Positions 36,315-45,611 of a stretch of 64,000 bases of DNA are shown here, in pieces. Where the stretch lies: the NCBI RefSeq assembly GCF_017308075.1, contig NZ_JAFKFX010000024.1, positions 372,001-436,000 on the forward strand, in the 5' to 3' direction. The stretch comes from Allobosea sp. Lineage in GTDB: Bacteria; Pseudomonadota; Alphaproteobacteria; Rhizobiales; Beijerinckiaceae. The translations under genes were made by a program, and so were the position numbers. The notes beneath the pieces were generated by a model that saw only the letters and a list, made by a program, of their open reading frames with translations, was not told the DNA's origin and did no database searches. Positions within the stretch are counted from its first letter, which is position 1. Every line of letters begins with the position of its first letter.

Positions 36315-37568
36315 ATGCAGGGTATTCGGCTCAGGCTTGTTGTCGGCATTTCAGCGGTTCTCGCCGCGCTGGCGAGTTCGGCCATGGCGCAGGAACGAGC
36401 ACGGCCGCGCAGCCCTGCGCCGGCGGCGGCCAGGGTTTCCTTCATCGATCTGCGCGACAAGGCCAAGGTTCCCGCCAAGCTCCTGGTGCGTTTTTCCGTC
36501 ACCGGCATGGAGATCGCCCCCGCCGGCAGCCCGCGCCGCAACGCCGGCCATCATCACCTGCTGATCGACACGGAGCTGCCGCCGCTCGGCCAGCCGATCC
36601 CGAGCGATTTCAACCATCTGCATTTCGGCGGCGGCCAGACCGAAGCGGAGATCCTGCTTTCGCCCGGCCGCCACAGCTTGCAGCTGCTCTTCGCCGATCA
36701 CGATCACGTGCCTCATGATCCGCCGGTGATGTCCGAGAAGATCACCGTCGAGGTCGAAGCCGCGCCGCTGGAGAAACCGCGCACCGCCGCGGCGCCGAAC
36801 GCCCGGGTGTTCTTCGTCGGCCTGCAGGATGGCGCGACGATCCCGGCCCGCTCCATCGTCCGCTTCGGCAGCGAGAACATCGCGATCGCAGCGGCCGGCA
36901 CGAAGCAGGACAATGCCGGCCACCACCATCTCCTGGTCGACACCGAGCTGCCGTCGCTCGACCGCGAGATACCCAGCGACTTCAACCATCTGCATTTCGG
37001 CCGCGGCCAGACCGAGACCGAACTCAGCCTATCGCCGGGCGAGCACACGCTGCAGCTCCTCTTCGCCGACCACGAGCACGTCCCGCACGATCCGCCGGTG
37101 ATGTCGCAAAAGATCCGGGTGCGTGTCGAAGCGACCGCGGCGGCACAGCCTCTTTCCGCGGCACAGGCTGCACCGGGCAAGCCCGGGCGCACGCCCGCTC
37201 CGAACGACGCCGCGGTCTACTTCATCTACCCGCGCAATGGCGCGACGATCTACGCGACCTCGACCATCCGCTTCGGGTTGCGCAATATGGGCGTGGCTCC
37301 GGCCGGTGTCGCCAAGCCCAATACCGGCCATCACCATTTGCTGATCGACGTGCCGACGCCGCCGCTCGACGTCGCCATCCCCAGCGATCTCAATCATCTC
37401 CACTTCGGCAACGGCCAGACCGAGCGGAAGATCACCTTGCCACCCGGCCGGCACAGCCTGCAGCTCATCCTCGGCGACGATCAGCACGTGCCGCACGATC
37501 CGCCGGTCCTATCCGAGCGGATCGAGGTCTTCGTCGGCAATCCCCGGAAGCGGAGTGCGCGTCGATGA
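36315..37568 (+). CDS. exported protein with three tandem DUF4399 domains
   Basis: A 417-residue protein with a signal peptide (1-24, ending SSAMA). Three copies of a domain of about 110 residues lie at roughly 39-148, 163-272 and 299-407. Each has the His-rich pattern GHHHLL(I/V)D, NHLHFG-GQTE, and DHxHVPHDPPV, typical of DUF4399. The dense, repeated histidines suggest metal binding, but no function is established. Copies 1 and 2 are nearly identical in DNA over long stretches, pointing to recent duplication. The usual family member has one domain, so a triple unit is unusual. The start has GGGAAGAG upstream. The stop overlaps the ATG of the next gene. Confidence 0.85.
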   Translation: MQGIRLRLVVGISAVLAALASSAMAQERARPRSPAPAAARVSFIDLRDKAKVPAKLLVRFSVTGMEIAPAGSPRRNAGHHHLLIDTELPPLGQPIPSDFNHLHFGGGQTEAEILLSPGRHSLQLLFADHDHVPHDPPVMSEKITVEVEAAPLEKPRTAAAPNARVFFVGLQDGATIPARSIVRFGSENIAIAAAGTKQDNAGHHHLLVDTELPSLDREIPSDFNHLHFGRGQTETELSLSPGEHTLQLLFADHEHVPHDPPVMSQKIRVRVEATAAAQPLSAAQAAPGKPGRTPAPNDAAVYFIYPRNGATIYATSTIRFGLRNMGVAPAGVAKPNTGHHHLLIDVPTPPLDVAIPSDLNHLHFGNGQTERKITLPPGRHSLQLILGDDQHVPHDPPVLSERIEVFVGNPRKRSARR

Positions 37569-38047
37569 GGGCGCCTGTCCGCACCGCCGGCTCTGATGCC
37601 ACCTTCCGCATGTGGCGGCTGTCCGCACTGTTCGGCCTCGCCCTGCTCTGCCCGCTGCTCGCGGCCACCAGCCCGTCGGCGCAGACGGCGCAGCGCCAGC
37701 CATCGCCGCGCGGTGCGCTGCTCTACTTCCATTATCCACTCGACGGCCTGCGCGTGCCGGAACGCTTCACGGTGCGGATGGGGCTGAAGGAAATGGGCAT
37801 CGCGCCGGCCGGCATCGACAAGCCGCTGACCGGTCATCACCATCTGCTGATCGATGTCGAGCCACCGCCTGCGGATCAGCCTATCCCGGCCGACTACAAC
37901 CACATCCATCTCGGCAATGGCCAGACCGAGGTCGTCGTCACCCTGCCCAAGGGCACGCATACGCTGCAATTGCTGCTCGGCGACCATCTGCACATGCCGC
38001 ATCGGCCGCCGGTAATGTCTCAGAAGATCACAGTCTATGTTCGCTGA
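37565..38047 (+). CDS. exported single-domain DUF4399 protein
   Basis: A 160-residue protein with a signal peptide or anchor (hydrophobic segment about 18-34, ending SPSAQ) and one DUF4399 domain (about 50-160), with GHHHLLIDV, NHIHLGNGQTE and DHLHMPHRPPV. One position of the otherwise invariant PHDPP motif is changed to PHRPP. Its ATG overlaps the TGA of the triple-domain gene (ATGA), so the two are translationally linked and together encode four DUF4399 units. The pseudo-caspase gene follows after 49 bases. Confidence 0.85.
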   Translation: MRAPVRTAGSDATFRMWRLSALFGLALLCPLLAATSPSAQTAQRQPSPRGALLYFHYPLDGLRVPERFTVRMGLKEMGIAPAGIDKPLTGHHHLLIDVEPPPADQPIPADYNHIHLGNGQTEVVVTLPKGTHTLQLLLGDHLHMPHRPPVMSQKITVYVR

Positions 38048-38096
38048 AGCTTCACGCCCGTGACGGCGCGGGCGGCCTGTCGGAGTGCTGAACCGC

Positions 38097-39884
38097 ATGT
38101 CCTGGTACCGCCGGCTCACTCCCCTGCTTCTGGCATTGGCCACCTGGCTGGCTCAGACATGGTGGCTTTCCCCGCCGGCCCTCGCTCAGGCCGGGGCGAC
38201 CCCGGCCCGGCTGGCGCTGGTCATCGGTAACGCCGCCTATCGCGAAGCGCCCCTGGCCAATCCCGTCACGGATTCCCGCGCCGTCGCCGAGGCGCTGCGG
38301 CAGGGCGATTTCGACGTCACCATGGTCGAGAACGCCGATCGGGCCGGGCTGGAGCGGGCGTTGGCCGCCTTCCGGGAGAAACTGACCCGCGGCGCCCATG
38401 TCGTGGTCTTCTATGCCGGGCATGCCGTCCAGCACCGCGGCCGCAACTTCCTGGCCGCCGTCGACGCCAACATTCGCTCGCCGGGCGATCTCGGTCGCGA
38501 TGCCTCCGATTTCGACGGTCTGCTCGACGCGCTGATCGTCAGCCGGCCGGCGAGCGCTGTGGTCGTCCTCGACGCCGCCCGCGACAATCCCTGGCAGGCG
38601 GCCCTTGGCAATCGCAAGGGCCTGGCGCCGATCGAGCCGCTGGAGAACATCGCCGTGATGGCGCCGGTCGCACCGGGGCGCACCCAGGCCGAGACGCCCG
38701 GCCGCACCGACCCGGCGATTGCGGAATGGCTCAAGGCGATCCGCACGCCTGGGCTCGACATGGCTGCTGCGCTGACCCGCACCCGCGATGCGGTTGCCCG
38801 CGCCACGCGGCGCAAGCAGCAGGTCTGGATCTCGTCGCCGCCTGCGGCCGGGCTGGTCGTGACGCCGAACGGCAAGCCGGCAGCCATCGCCCAGGCGACC
38901 CGCGGCGTCATCATGGCGCCGCCGCCGCCCGGCCCGCAATCCGACCAGCTCGGCCCCTATGAGCTCTCCTTCTGGGAAACCATCCGCAACAGCGAGAACC
39001 CGGCCGAGTACCGCGCCTATCTCGACGCCTACCCGAATGGCCGCTTCGCCAGCCTGGCCCGGACGCGGGAGGAGTTCTACCGCACCCGCGGCCAGGCGCG
39101 GCCCACCAGCCCGGCTCCTGCCCAGACGGCGAGCGCCACGCAAGCCCGGCCCGGCGCGACGCCGGCACCCGCCAGGCCCCTGCGCGATTGCGAGGATTGC
39201 CCGGAACTCAGCCTGATCCCGGCCGGCACCTTCGAAATGGGCTCGAACGAGATGTTCGAGTTCGAGAAGCCGGTGCGCTCGGTCGCGATCGGCCGGCCCT
39301 TCTATATCGGCACCCGCGAAGTGACGTTCGCGGAATGGGATGCCTGCGTCGCCGAGGGCGGCTGCAGCCACCGCCCGAGCGACCGTAATCTCGGGCGCGG
39401 CCGACGGCCGGTCACCGACATCCACTGGAACGATGCCGGCGCCTATGTCGTCTGGCTCTCGCTCAAGACCGGGCGGAAATATCGCCTGCCGACCGAGGCG
39501 GAATGGGAATACGCCGCCCGTGCCGGCACCACCACCAGCTACCCCTGGGGCAACACGATCGACAAGGAAAAGGCCAATTGCGTCGGCTGCAACGCCCAGC
39601 CGCGACGCCAGGCGATCGAGGTCGGCCAGTTCCCGCCCAACGGCTTCGGCCTCTACGACATGGCCGGCAACGCCGCCGAATGGGTGGCCGATTGCTGGAG
39701 CGAGAGCTACCGCTCCTCGCCGCGCGACGGCAGCGCCTATTCGCCGCCGGGCTGCCGCGAACGCGTGCTGCGCGGCGGCTCCTTCAACAATGATCCGCGC
39801 TATCTGCGCTCGGCCGCGCGCTTCAAATACGAAAGCGATGTGCGCTTCTATACCAATGGCTTCCGCGTCGTCCGCGAGCCCTGA
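38097..39884 (+). CDS. pseudo-caspase fused to FGE/sulfatase-modifying-like (TagR-like) domain
   Basis: A 595-residue exported protein with an N-terminal hydrophobic signal (1-30, ending PPALAQ). Residues about 36-260 form a caspase-like domain; His109 is present in FYAGHA, but the Cys motif reads VLDAARDNP, with Ala161 in place of the catalytic Cys, so it should be inactive. A short helical region and Pro/Ala linker lead to an FGE-sulfatase domain (about 362-595; LIPAGTFEMGS, YRLPTEAEWEYAARAG, GLYDMAGNAAEWVADCW, RVLRGGSFNN). The Cys pair needed by true formylglycine-generating enzymes is absent. TagR of the Pseudomonas T6SS is an FGE-like protein acting upstream of PpkA. I chose ATG 38097; a GTG at 38085 is an alternative. 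Confidence 0.87.
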   Translation: MSWYRRLTPLLLALATWLAQTWWLSPPALAQAGATPARLALVIGNAAYREAPLANPVTDSRAVAEALRQGDFDVTMVENADRAGLERALAAFREKLTRGAHVVVFYAGHAVQHRGRNFLAAVDANIRSPGDLGRDASDFDGLLDALIVSRPASAVVVLDAARDNPWQAALGNRKGLAPIEPLENIAVMAPVAPGRTQAETPGRTDPAIAEWLKAIRTPGLDMAAALTRTRDAVARATRRKQQVWISSPPAAGLVVTPNGKPAAIAQATRGVIMAPPPPGPQSDQLGPYELSFWETIRNSENPAEYRAYLDAYPNGRFASLARTREEFYRTRGQARPTSPAPAQTASATQARPGATPAPARPLRDCEDCPELSLIPAGTFEMGSNEMFEFEKPVRSVAIGRPFYIGTREVTFAEWDACVAEGGCSHRPSDRNLGRGRRPVTDIHWNDAGAYVVWLSLKTGRKYRLPTEAEWEYAARAGTTTSYPWGNTIDKEKANCVGCNAQPRRQAIEVGQFPPNGFGLYDMAGNAAEWVADCWSESYRSSPRDGSAYSPPGCRERVLRGGSFNNDPRYLRSAARFKYESDVRFYTNGFRVVREP

Positions 39885-39908
39885 CACATCTGCGTCCCGG
39901 CCGGAAAC

Positions 39909-39942
39909 GAAGAAGACCGCCGCATCGGCAGCGGCCTTCTTC
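39909..39942. terminator. bidirectional terminator between T6SS accessory genes and suf operon
   Basis: An imperfect hairpin with outer arms GAAGAAG and CTTCTTC and a GC-rich inner stem lies in the 81-base gap between the convergent pseudo-caspase gene and sufT. The A/G-rich and C/T-rich arms suit termination in both directions. Confidence 0.6.
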
Positions 39943-39965
39943 CTGTCCCGAGCCGAAGCCTGGCT

Positions 39966-40346
39966 TCACCACATATCGAGCGCGACGCGTGCCTCGTCCG
40001 ACATGCGCGACTGATCCCAGGGCGGATCGAAGGTCATGTTGACCGTGACCGAGGCGACGCCGGGCACGGCACCGACGGCGTTCTCGACCCAGCCCGGCAT
40101 CTCGCCCGCGACCGGGCAACCCGGTGCCGTCAGCGTCATGTCGATGGTGACCTGGCGATCATCGGCGATGTCGACGCGATAGATCAGCCCGAGTTCGTAG
40201 ATGTCGGACGGGATTTCCGGATCGTAGACCGTCTTCAGGGCTGCGACGATATCGTCGGTCAGCCGGTCGATCTCCTCCGGCGGCAGGCCGGTGCTGGCAC
40301 CCATCGTCGGCGCGTTCGGCTTGATTTGCTCGGCAGTGTCGCTCAT
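39966..40346 (-). CDS. sufT: SUF-associated DUF59 protein SufT
   Basis: A 126-residue protein of the MIP18/DUF59 family. After a short disordered start it has TVYDPEIPSDIYELGLIY and MTLTAPGCPVAGEMP, with the family's single conserved Cys. SufT assists maturation of Fe-S proteins. It is the last gene of the leftward suf operon, 28 bases after sufS. In many related genomes a SufA-type carrier follows at this point; here the next thing is the terminator shared with the T6SS accessory genes. Confidence 0.9.
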   Translation of the reverse strand: MSDTAEQIKPNAPTMGASTGLPPEEIDRLTDDIVAALKTVYDPEIPSDIYELGLIYRVDIADDRQVTIDMTLTAPGCPVAGEMPGWVENAVGAVPGVASVTVNMTFDPPWDQSRMSDEARVALDMW

Positions 40347-40374
40347 GGCGCTTCCAATTCAGGCAATCGGCGGT

Positions 40375-41613
40375 TCAGGAGAACAGGTCTTCCGCCTTGC
40401 GCAGGGCCTCGACCAGCTTATCGACTTCTTCGAGCGTGTTGTAGAGGCCGAACGACGCACGGCAGGTCGATGTCACCCCATATCGGGCGAGCAGCGGCAT
40501 CGCGCAATGGGTCCCCGCCCTGACGGCGACGCCGGCCCGGTCGATCACCGTGGCGACGTCATGCGCATGGGCGCCCTTCATCTCGAAGGCGATGATCGCG
40601 CCCTTCTCCCGGGCCTTGCCGAAAATGCGGACCGAATTCATCTCTCCGAGCCGCTGCATGGCGTAGTCATGCAGCCTCGCCTCGTGCGCGGCGATGTTCT
40701 CGCGACCGAGCGCCATCATGTAGTCGAGCGCGGCACCGAGGCCGACGGCTTCGACGATTGCGGGCGTGCCCGCCTCGAAGCGATGCGGCGGATCATTATA
40801 GGTGATCGCATCCTCGCTGACGGTGACGATCATCTCGCCGCCGCCCTCATAGGGCGGCAGCTTGGCGAGCCATTCCCGCTTGCCCCAGAGCACGCCCGAA
40901 CCAGTCGGCCCATAGGTCTTGTGGCCGGTGAAGGCGTAGAAGTCGCAGCCCAGAGCCTGCACGTCGACCGGCATATGCACGGCGCTCTGGCTGCCGTCGA
41001 CGACCAGCGGGATACGGTAGCTCTGGCAGATCTTGGCGATCTCGGCGATCGGCACGACGGTGCCGATCGCATTCGACATATGCGTCAGCGCCACCACCTT
41101 GGTGCGCGGCGAGATCAGCTTCTCGAACTCCTCGACGAGGAAATTGCCATCCTCGTCGACTGGCGCCCATTTGATCACGGCGCCATGGCGCTCACGCCAG
41201 TAATGCCAGGGCACGATGTTGGAATGATGCTCCAGGATCGAGAGAATGATCTCGTCGCCTTCCTGAATCTTGAGATGCCGGCCGAGCGAGGACGCGATCG
41301 CGTTCAGTGCCCCGGTCGAGGAGCGCGTGAACACGATCTCCTCGAGATGGGCGGCGTTGAGGAAGCGCCGGGCGCTTTCACGCGCCGCCTCGAAGGCCTC
41401 GGTCGAGGCATTGGCAAGGTAATGCAGGCCGCGATGGACATTGGCATAGTCCTCGCGCATCAGCCTGGTCATCGCCTCGATCACCGCCTCGGGCTTCTGT
41501 GCCGAGGCGGCATTGTCGAGATAGACCAGCTTCTTGCCATAGACCTCGCGCGAAAGGATCGCGAAATCCTTGCGGATCGCCTCGACGTCGTAGGGCTTCG
41601 CGATCGCGTTCAT
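40375..41613 (-). CDS. sufS: cysteine desulfurase SufS
   Basis: A 412-residue PLP enzyme of class V that draws sulfur from cysteine for cluster building. The fold is complete: VYLDNAASAQKP at the start, ILEHHSNIVPW, the PLP lysine in FTGHKTYGPTG, and the catalytic Cys in VTSTCRASFG near the C-terminus, with RAGTHCAMPL before it. It is the SufS type (group II); the other desulfurase of the operon, at its upstream end, is of the IscS/NifS type. It starts 3 bases after the tautomerase gene. Confidence 0.95.
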   Translation of the reverse strand: MNAIAKPYDVEAIRKDFAILSREVYGKKLVYLDNAASAQKPEAVIEAMTRLMREDYANVHRGLHYLANASTEAFEAARESARRFLNAAHLEEIVFTRSSTGALNAIASSLGRHLKIQEGDEIILSILEHHSNIVPWHYWRERHGAVIKWAPVDEDGNFLVEEFEKLISPRTKVVALTHMSNAIGTVVPIAEIAKICQSYRIPLVVDGSQSAVHMPVDVQALGCDFYAFTGHKTYGPTGSGVLWGKREWLAKLPPYEGGGEMIVTVSEDAITYNDPPHRFEAGTPAIVEAVGLGAALDYMMALGRENIAAHEARLHDYAMQRLGEMNSVRIFGKAREKGAIIAFEMKGAHAHDVATVIDRAGVAVRAGTHCAMPLLARYGVTSTCRASFGLYNTLEEVDKLVEALRKAEDLFS

Positions 41614-41616
41614 GGC

Positions 41617-41823
41617 TCAGGCCTTTCCGGGCTCGGGCTGCCGATCGGCCACCAGCATGCCGGCATGCCCCCAATCATCGCGCTCGATCTCCTGAATCAC
41701 GATATGGGTGTTCTGCGGGTTCTTGCCGAGCACGCGCACCAGAGTCTGCGTGAACTCCTTGACGATCTCGGCCTTCTGCTCGCGGCTCGCGCCCTTGGTG
41801 ATCTGCAGGTTGACGTAAGGCAT
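41617..41823 (-). CDS. 4-oxalocrotonate tautomerase family protein
   Basis: A 68-residue protein that begins Met-Pro-Tyr-Val-Asn-Leu-Gln-Ile-Thr-Lys-Gly and so carries the Pro that becomes the catalytic N-terminal residue after Met removal. The pattern REQKAEIVKEFTQTLVRVLG, then HIVIQEIERDDWG, is typical of the family. Its ATG overlaps the sufD stop (TGATG) and sufS follows after 3 bases, so it is part of the suf transcript. No role in Fe-S assembly is known to me; the true substrate is unknown. Confidence 0.88.
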   Translation of the reverse strand: MPYVNLQITKGASREQKAEIVKEFTQTLVRVLGKNPQNTHIVIQEIERDDWGHAGMLVADRQPEPGKA

Positions 41824-43172
41824 CAGACCGTCTCCAGCTTCGGTGCCGCCTCGCGCTGCGAGAGCCAGCGGTCGATCTCGCGCATGAAGATCTCGCGCAC
41901 CGTCTCGTCGCTGACGAACTCGGTGACCTCGCCGGCGAAGGCGGCGAGCACCAGCGCCTCGGCCTGCGGCCGCGGCAGGCCGCGCGCCATCAGGTAGAAG
42001 AGCTGCTCGCCGTCCATCTGCGCGACCGTCGCGCCATGGCCGCAGACCACGTCGTCGGCGAAGATCTCGAGCTCGGGCTTGTTGAACATCGTCGCGCCGT
42101 CATTGAGCAGCAGCGCATTGCTCTTCATGCCGCCATCGGTCTTCTGCGAATGCGGGCGGACGATGACCTTGCCCTGGAAGACGCCGGTGGCCTCGCCCTC
42201 GATGATGTTCTTGAACAGCTCGCGGCTTTCGCCATGGGCGGCCGCATGGTCCATCACCAGCGTGACGTCCGAGTGCTCCTGCTTGCGCAGCAGGTTGATG
42301 CCGCGCAGCGCCGCCCGGCTGTGCTCACCGGCATAGCGCACGAAGCTCTGCTGGCGCAGCACGCCGCAGCAGGTCGCGAGCGCGACCGAGGCGAAGCTGG
42401 CATGCGCGCCGACCTCCGCCAGCAGCGACTGCACCAACACCGTCTCCGGCCGCTGGCGCGTGACGAGGCGGACATGTTCGACCTCGGCCTTGTCGCCGAC
42501 CACGAAGGACAGCGCGCTGTTGACCTGGTTCGGGGCCGGGCCGACGCTCTCGCATTGCTCGACGACCGTGGCCTTCGCCCCGGCGCCGACTGTGACCAGC
42601 ACGCGGGAGTACTGCGCGGTCTCCTTCGCACCGGAATTGATCCCGAGCAGCAGGATCGGCCGCGCGAGTTCCACGCCCGGCGCGATCTCGATGACCATGC
42701 CGTCCCGTGCGAAGGCGGCATTGAGCATCAGGGCGCTGTCGTCGCGCGCCACTTCCGGCAGCTCCAGCGCTGCGGCCATCGCCTCCGGCGCCTCCGTCAG
42801 CGCCTCGGCGAGGCTGCGGACGGTGACGCCCTCGGGCAGCGTGTCGAGGTCGGAATCGGCCGGGCTGAAGATGCCGTCGATGCTGACCAGACGCGGACCG
42901 GGAATGGTCTGGATCGCGAGCCGGTCAGCCACCGCCTGAGGACGCTCGGAGCGGCGCGCCAACGGCATCGCCTCGCGCACGAGCGAGCGCAGATCGGTGT
43001 AGCGCCAGGATTCGAGCCGGCGATGCGGCAGGCCCTTGGCCTCGAAGCCGGCGAAAGCCTCCTCGCGCAGCTTGCGCACGGGGCCGGCGCCCGGCAATTC
43101 CGCCTTCACATTGGCGAACTGCTCGGCGAGCTGTTGCTCGGCCGCGGTCTTGAGCGGGGTGATGATCGCCAT
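41823..43172 (-). CDS. sufD: Fe-S assembly scaffold protein SufD
   Basis: A 449-residue member of the SufB/SufD family, partner in the SufBC2D scaffold. The beta-helix core is visible, with HSRAALRGINLLRKQEHSDV, then FQGKVIVRPHSQKTDGGMKSNALLL and FADDVVCGHGATVAQMD cut by family blocks, including the functional His in the VVCGHG motif. The C-terminal helices (YLMARGLPRPQAEALVLAAF) match. It starts directly after sufC (TAATG overlap) and ends in the tautomerase start. Confidence 0.94.
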   Translation of the reverse strand: MAIITPLKTAAEQQLAEQFANVKAELPGAGPVRKLREEAFAGFEAKGLPHRRLESWRYTDLRSLVREAMPLARRSERPQAVADRLAIQTIPGPRLVSIDGIFSPADSDLDTLPEGVTVRSLAEALTEAPEAMAAALELPEVARDDSALMLNAAFARDGMVIEIAPGVELARPILLLGINSGAKETAQYSRVLVTVGAGAKATVVEQCESVGPAPNQVNSALSFVVGDKAEVEHVRLVTRQRPETVLVQSLLAEVGAHASFASVALATCCGVLRQQSFVRYAGEHSRAALRGINLLRKQEHSDVTLVMDHAAAHGESRELFKNIIEGEATGVFQGKVIVRPHSQKTDGGMKSNALLLNDGATMFNKPELEIFADDVVCGHGATVAQMDGEQLFYLMARGLPRPQAEALVLAAFAGEVTEFVSDETVREIFMREIDRWLSQREAAPKLETV

Positions 43173-43924
43173 TACGCGGCCTCACCATAGGACGCATAGC
43201 CACTCTTCTCGAGCTCGAGCGCCAGCTCCTTGCCGCCGGTCCGCACGATCCTGCCATTCGACATCACATGCACCGTGTCGGGCACGATATGGTCGAGCAG
43301 GCGCTGATAGTGGGTGATGACCAGGAAGCCGCGATTCTTGGCGCGCAGCGCGTTGACGCCGTCGGCGACGATCCGCAGCGCGTCGATGTCGAGGCCGGAA
43401 TCGGTCTCGTCGAGGATGCACATGGACGGCGCCAGCAGCGCCATCTGCAGGATCTCCATCCGCTTCTTCTCGCCGCCGGAGAAACCGACATTGAGCGGCC
43501 GGCGCAGCATATCGCGAGCGATACCAAGGCCATCGGCCGCAGAGTTGACCTGCTTGATGAAGTCCGGGGTCAGCAGCTCGGCTTCGCCACGCGCCTTGCG
43601 CTGCGCGTTCATCGCCGCCTTCAGGAAGGTCATGGTGGCGACGCCTGGGATCTCCAGCGGGTACTGGAAGGCGAGGAAGATACCGGCGGCGGCGCGGGCA
43701 TCGGCCTCCATCTCCAGCAGGTTCTCGCCATTGAGCAGGATCTCGCCGTCGAGGACCTCATAGTCCTCCTTGCCGGCGATGACATAGGACAGCGTCGACT
43801 TGCCGGAGCCGTTCGGCCCCATGATGGCGGCGACCTCGCCGGCGTTCACGGTGAGGTTGAGGCCGTTGAGGATCTGCTTGTCCTCGTCGGCGATCTTGAC
43901 GACCAGATTGCGAATTTCGAGCAT
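43172..43924 (-). CDS. sufC: Fe-S assembly ATPase SufC
   Basis: A 250-residue ABC-type ATPase that drives the SufBC2D scaffold. It has Walker [10 protein letters not shown], the Q-loop [13 protein letters not shown], the signature [12 protein letters not shown] and Walker [12 protein letters not shown], all in SufC form. I chose ATG 43924 (MLEIRNL) over an upstream in-frame start at 43951 that lies close to the repeat. The gap to sufB holds a long inverted repeat, which may reduce or separate its expression. Confidence 0.96.
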   Translation of the reverse strand: MLEIRNLVVKIADEDKQILNGLNLTVNAGEVAAIMGPNGSGKSTLSYVIAGKEDYEVLDGEILLNGENLLEMEADARAAAGIFLAFQYPLEIPGVATMTFLKAAMNAQRKARGEAELLTPDFIKQVNSAADGLGIARDMLRRPLNVGFSGGEKKRMEILQMALLAPSMCILDETDSGLDIDALRIVADGVNALRAKNRGFLVITHYQRLLDHIVPDTVHVMSNGRIVRTGGKELALELEKSGYASYGEAA

Positions 43925-43942
43925 TTGTTTCGTTCTTTCGTG

Positions 43943-44052
43943 AGCCCTCATCCTGAGGAGCGCGCGCAGCGCGCGTCTCGAAGGATGCGTTTCAAAAGCA
44001 AACCCAGCATCCTTCGAGACGCCGCCTTCGGCGGCTCCTCAGGATGAGGGCT
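43943..44052. repeat. long inverted repeat between sufB and sufC
   Basis: Arms of about 46 bases (43943-43988 and 44007-44052), imperfect in the middle, flank an 18-base loop. Outer ends read AGCCCTCATCCTGAGGAGC and its complement; inner ends read CTCGAAGGATGC and its complement. I recall this type as a widespread intergenic palindrome in Hyphomicrobiales. It is placed inside the operon, so the transcript should form a large stem here. Confidence 0.8.
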
Positions 44053-44060
44053 GGTGAAAA

Positions 44061-45533
<1,473 letters not shown>

Positions 45534-45611
45534 TTCTACTCTCCTGTCGCGGGTTCAAGGCCCGCCGGTTTAGTCTTCGTCTTGTTGGTCGTATGCGTCT
45601 TTCCGGAGGGC

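Noticed and set aside
38097-39884. An active caspase or a true formylglycine-generating enzyme
   Set aside because: The caspase Cys is replaced by Ala and the FGE Cys pair is missing, so neither activity is expected.
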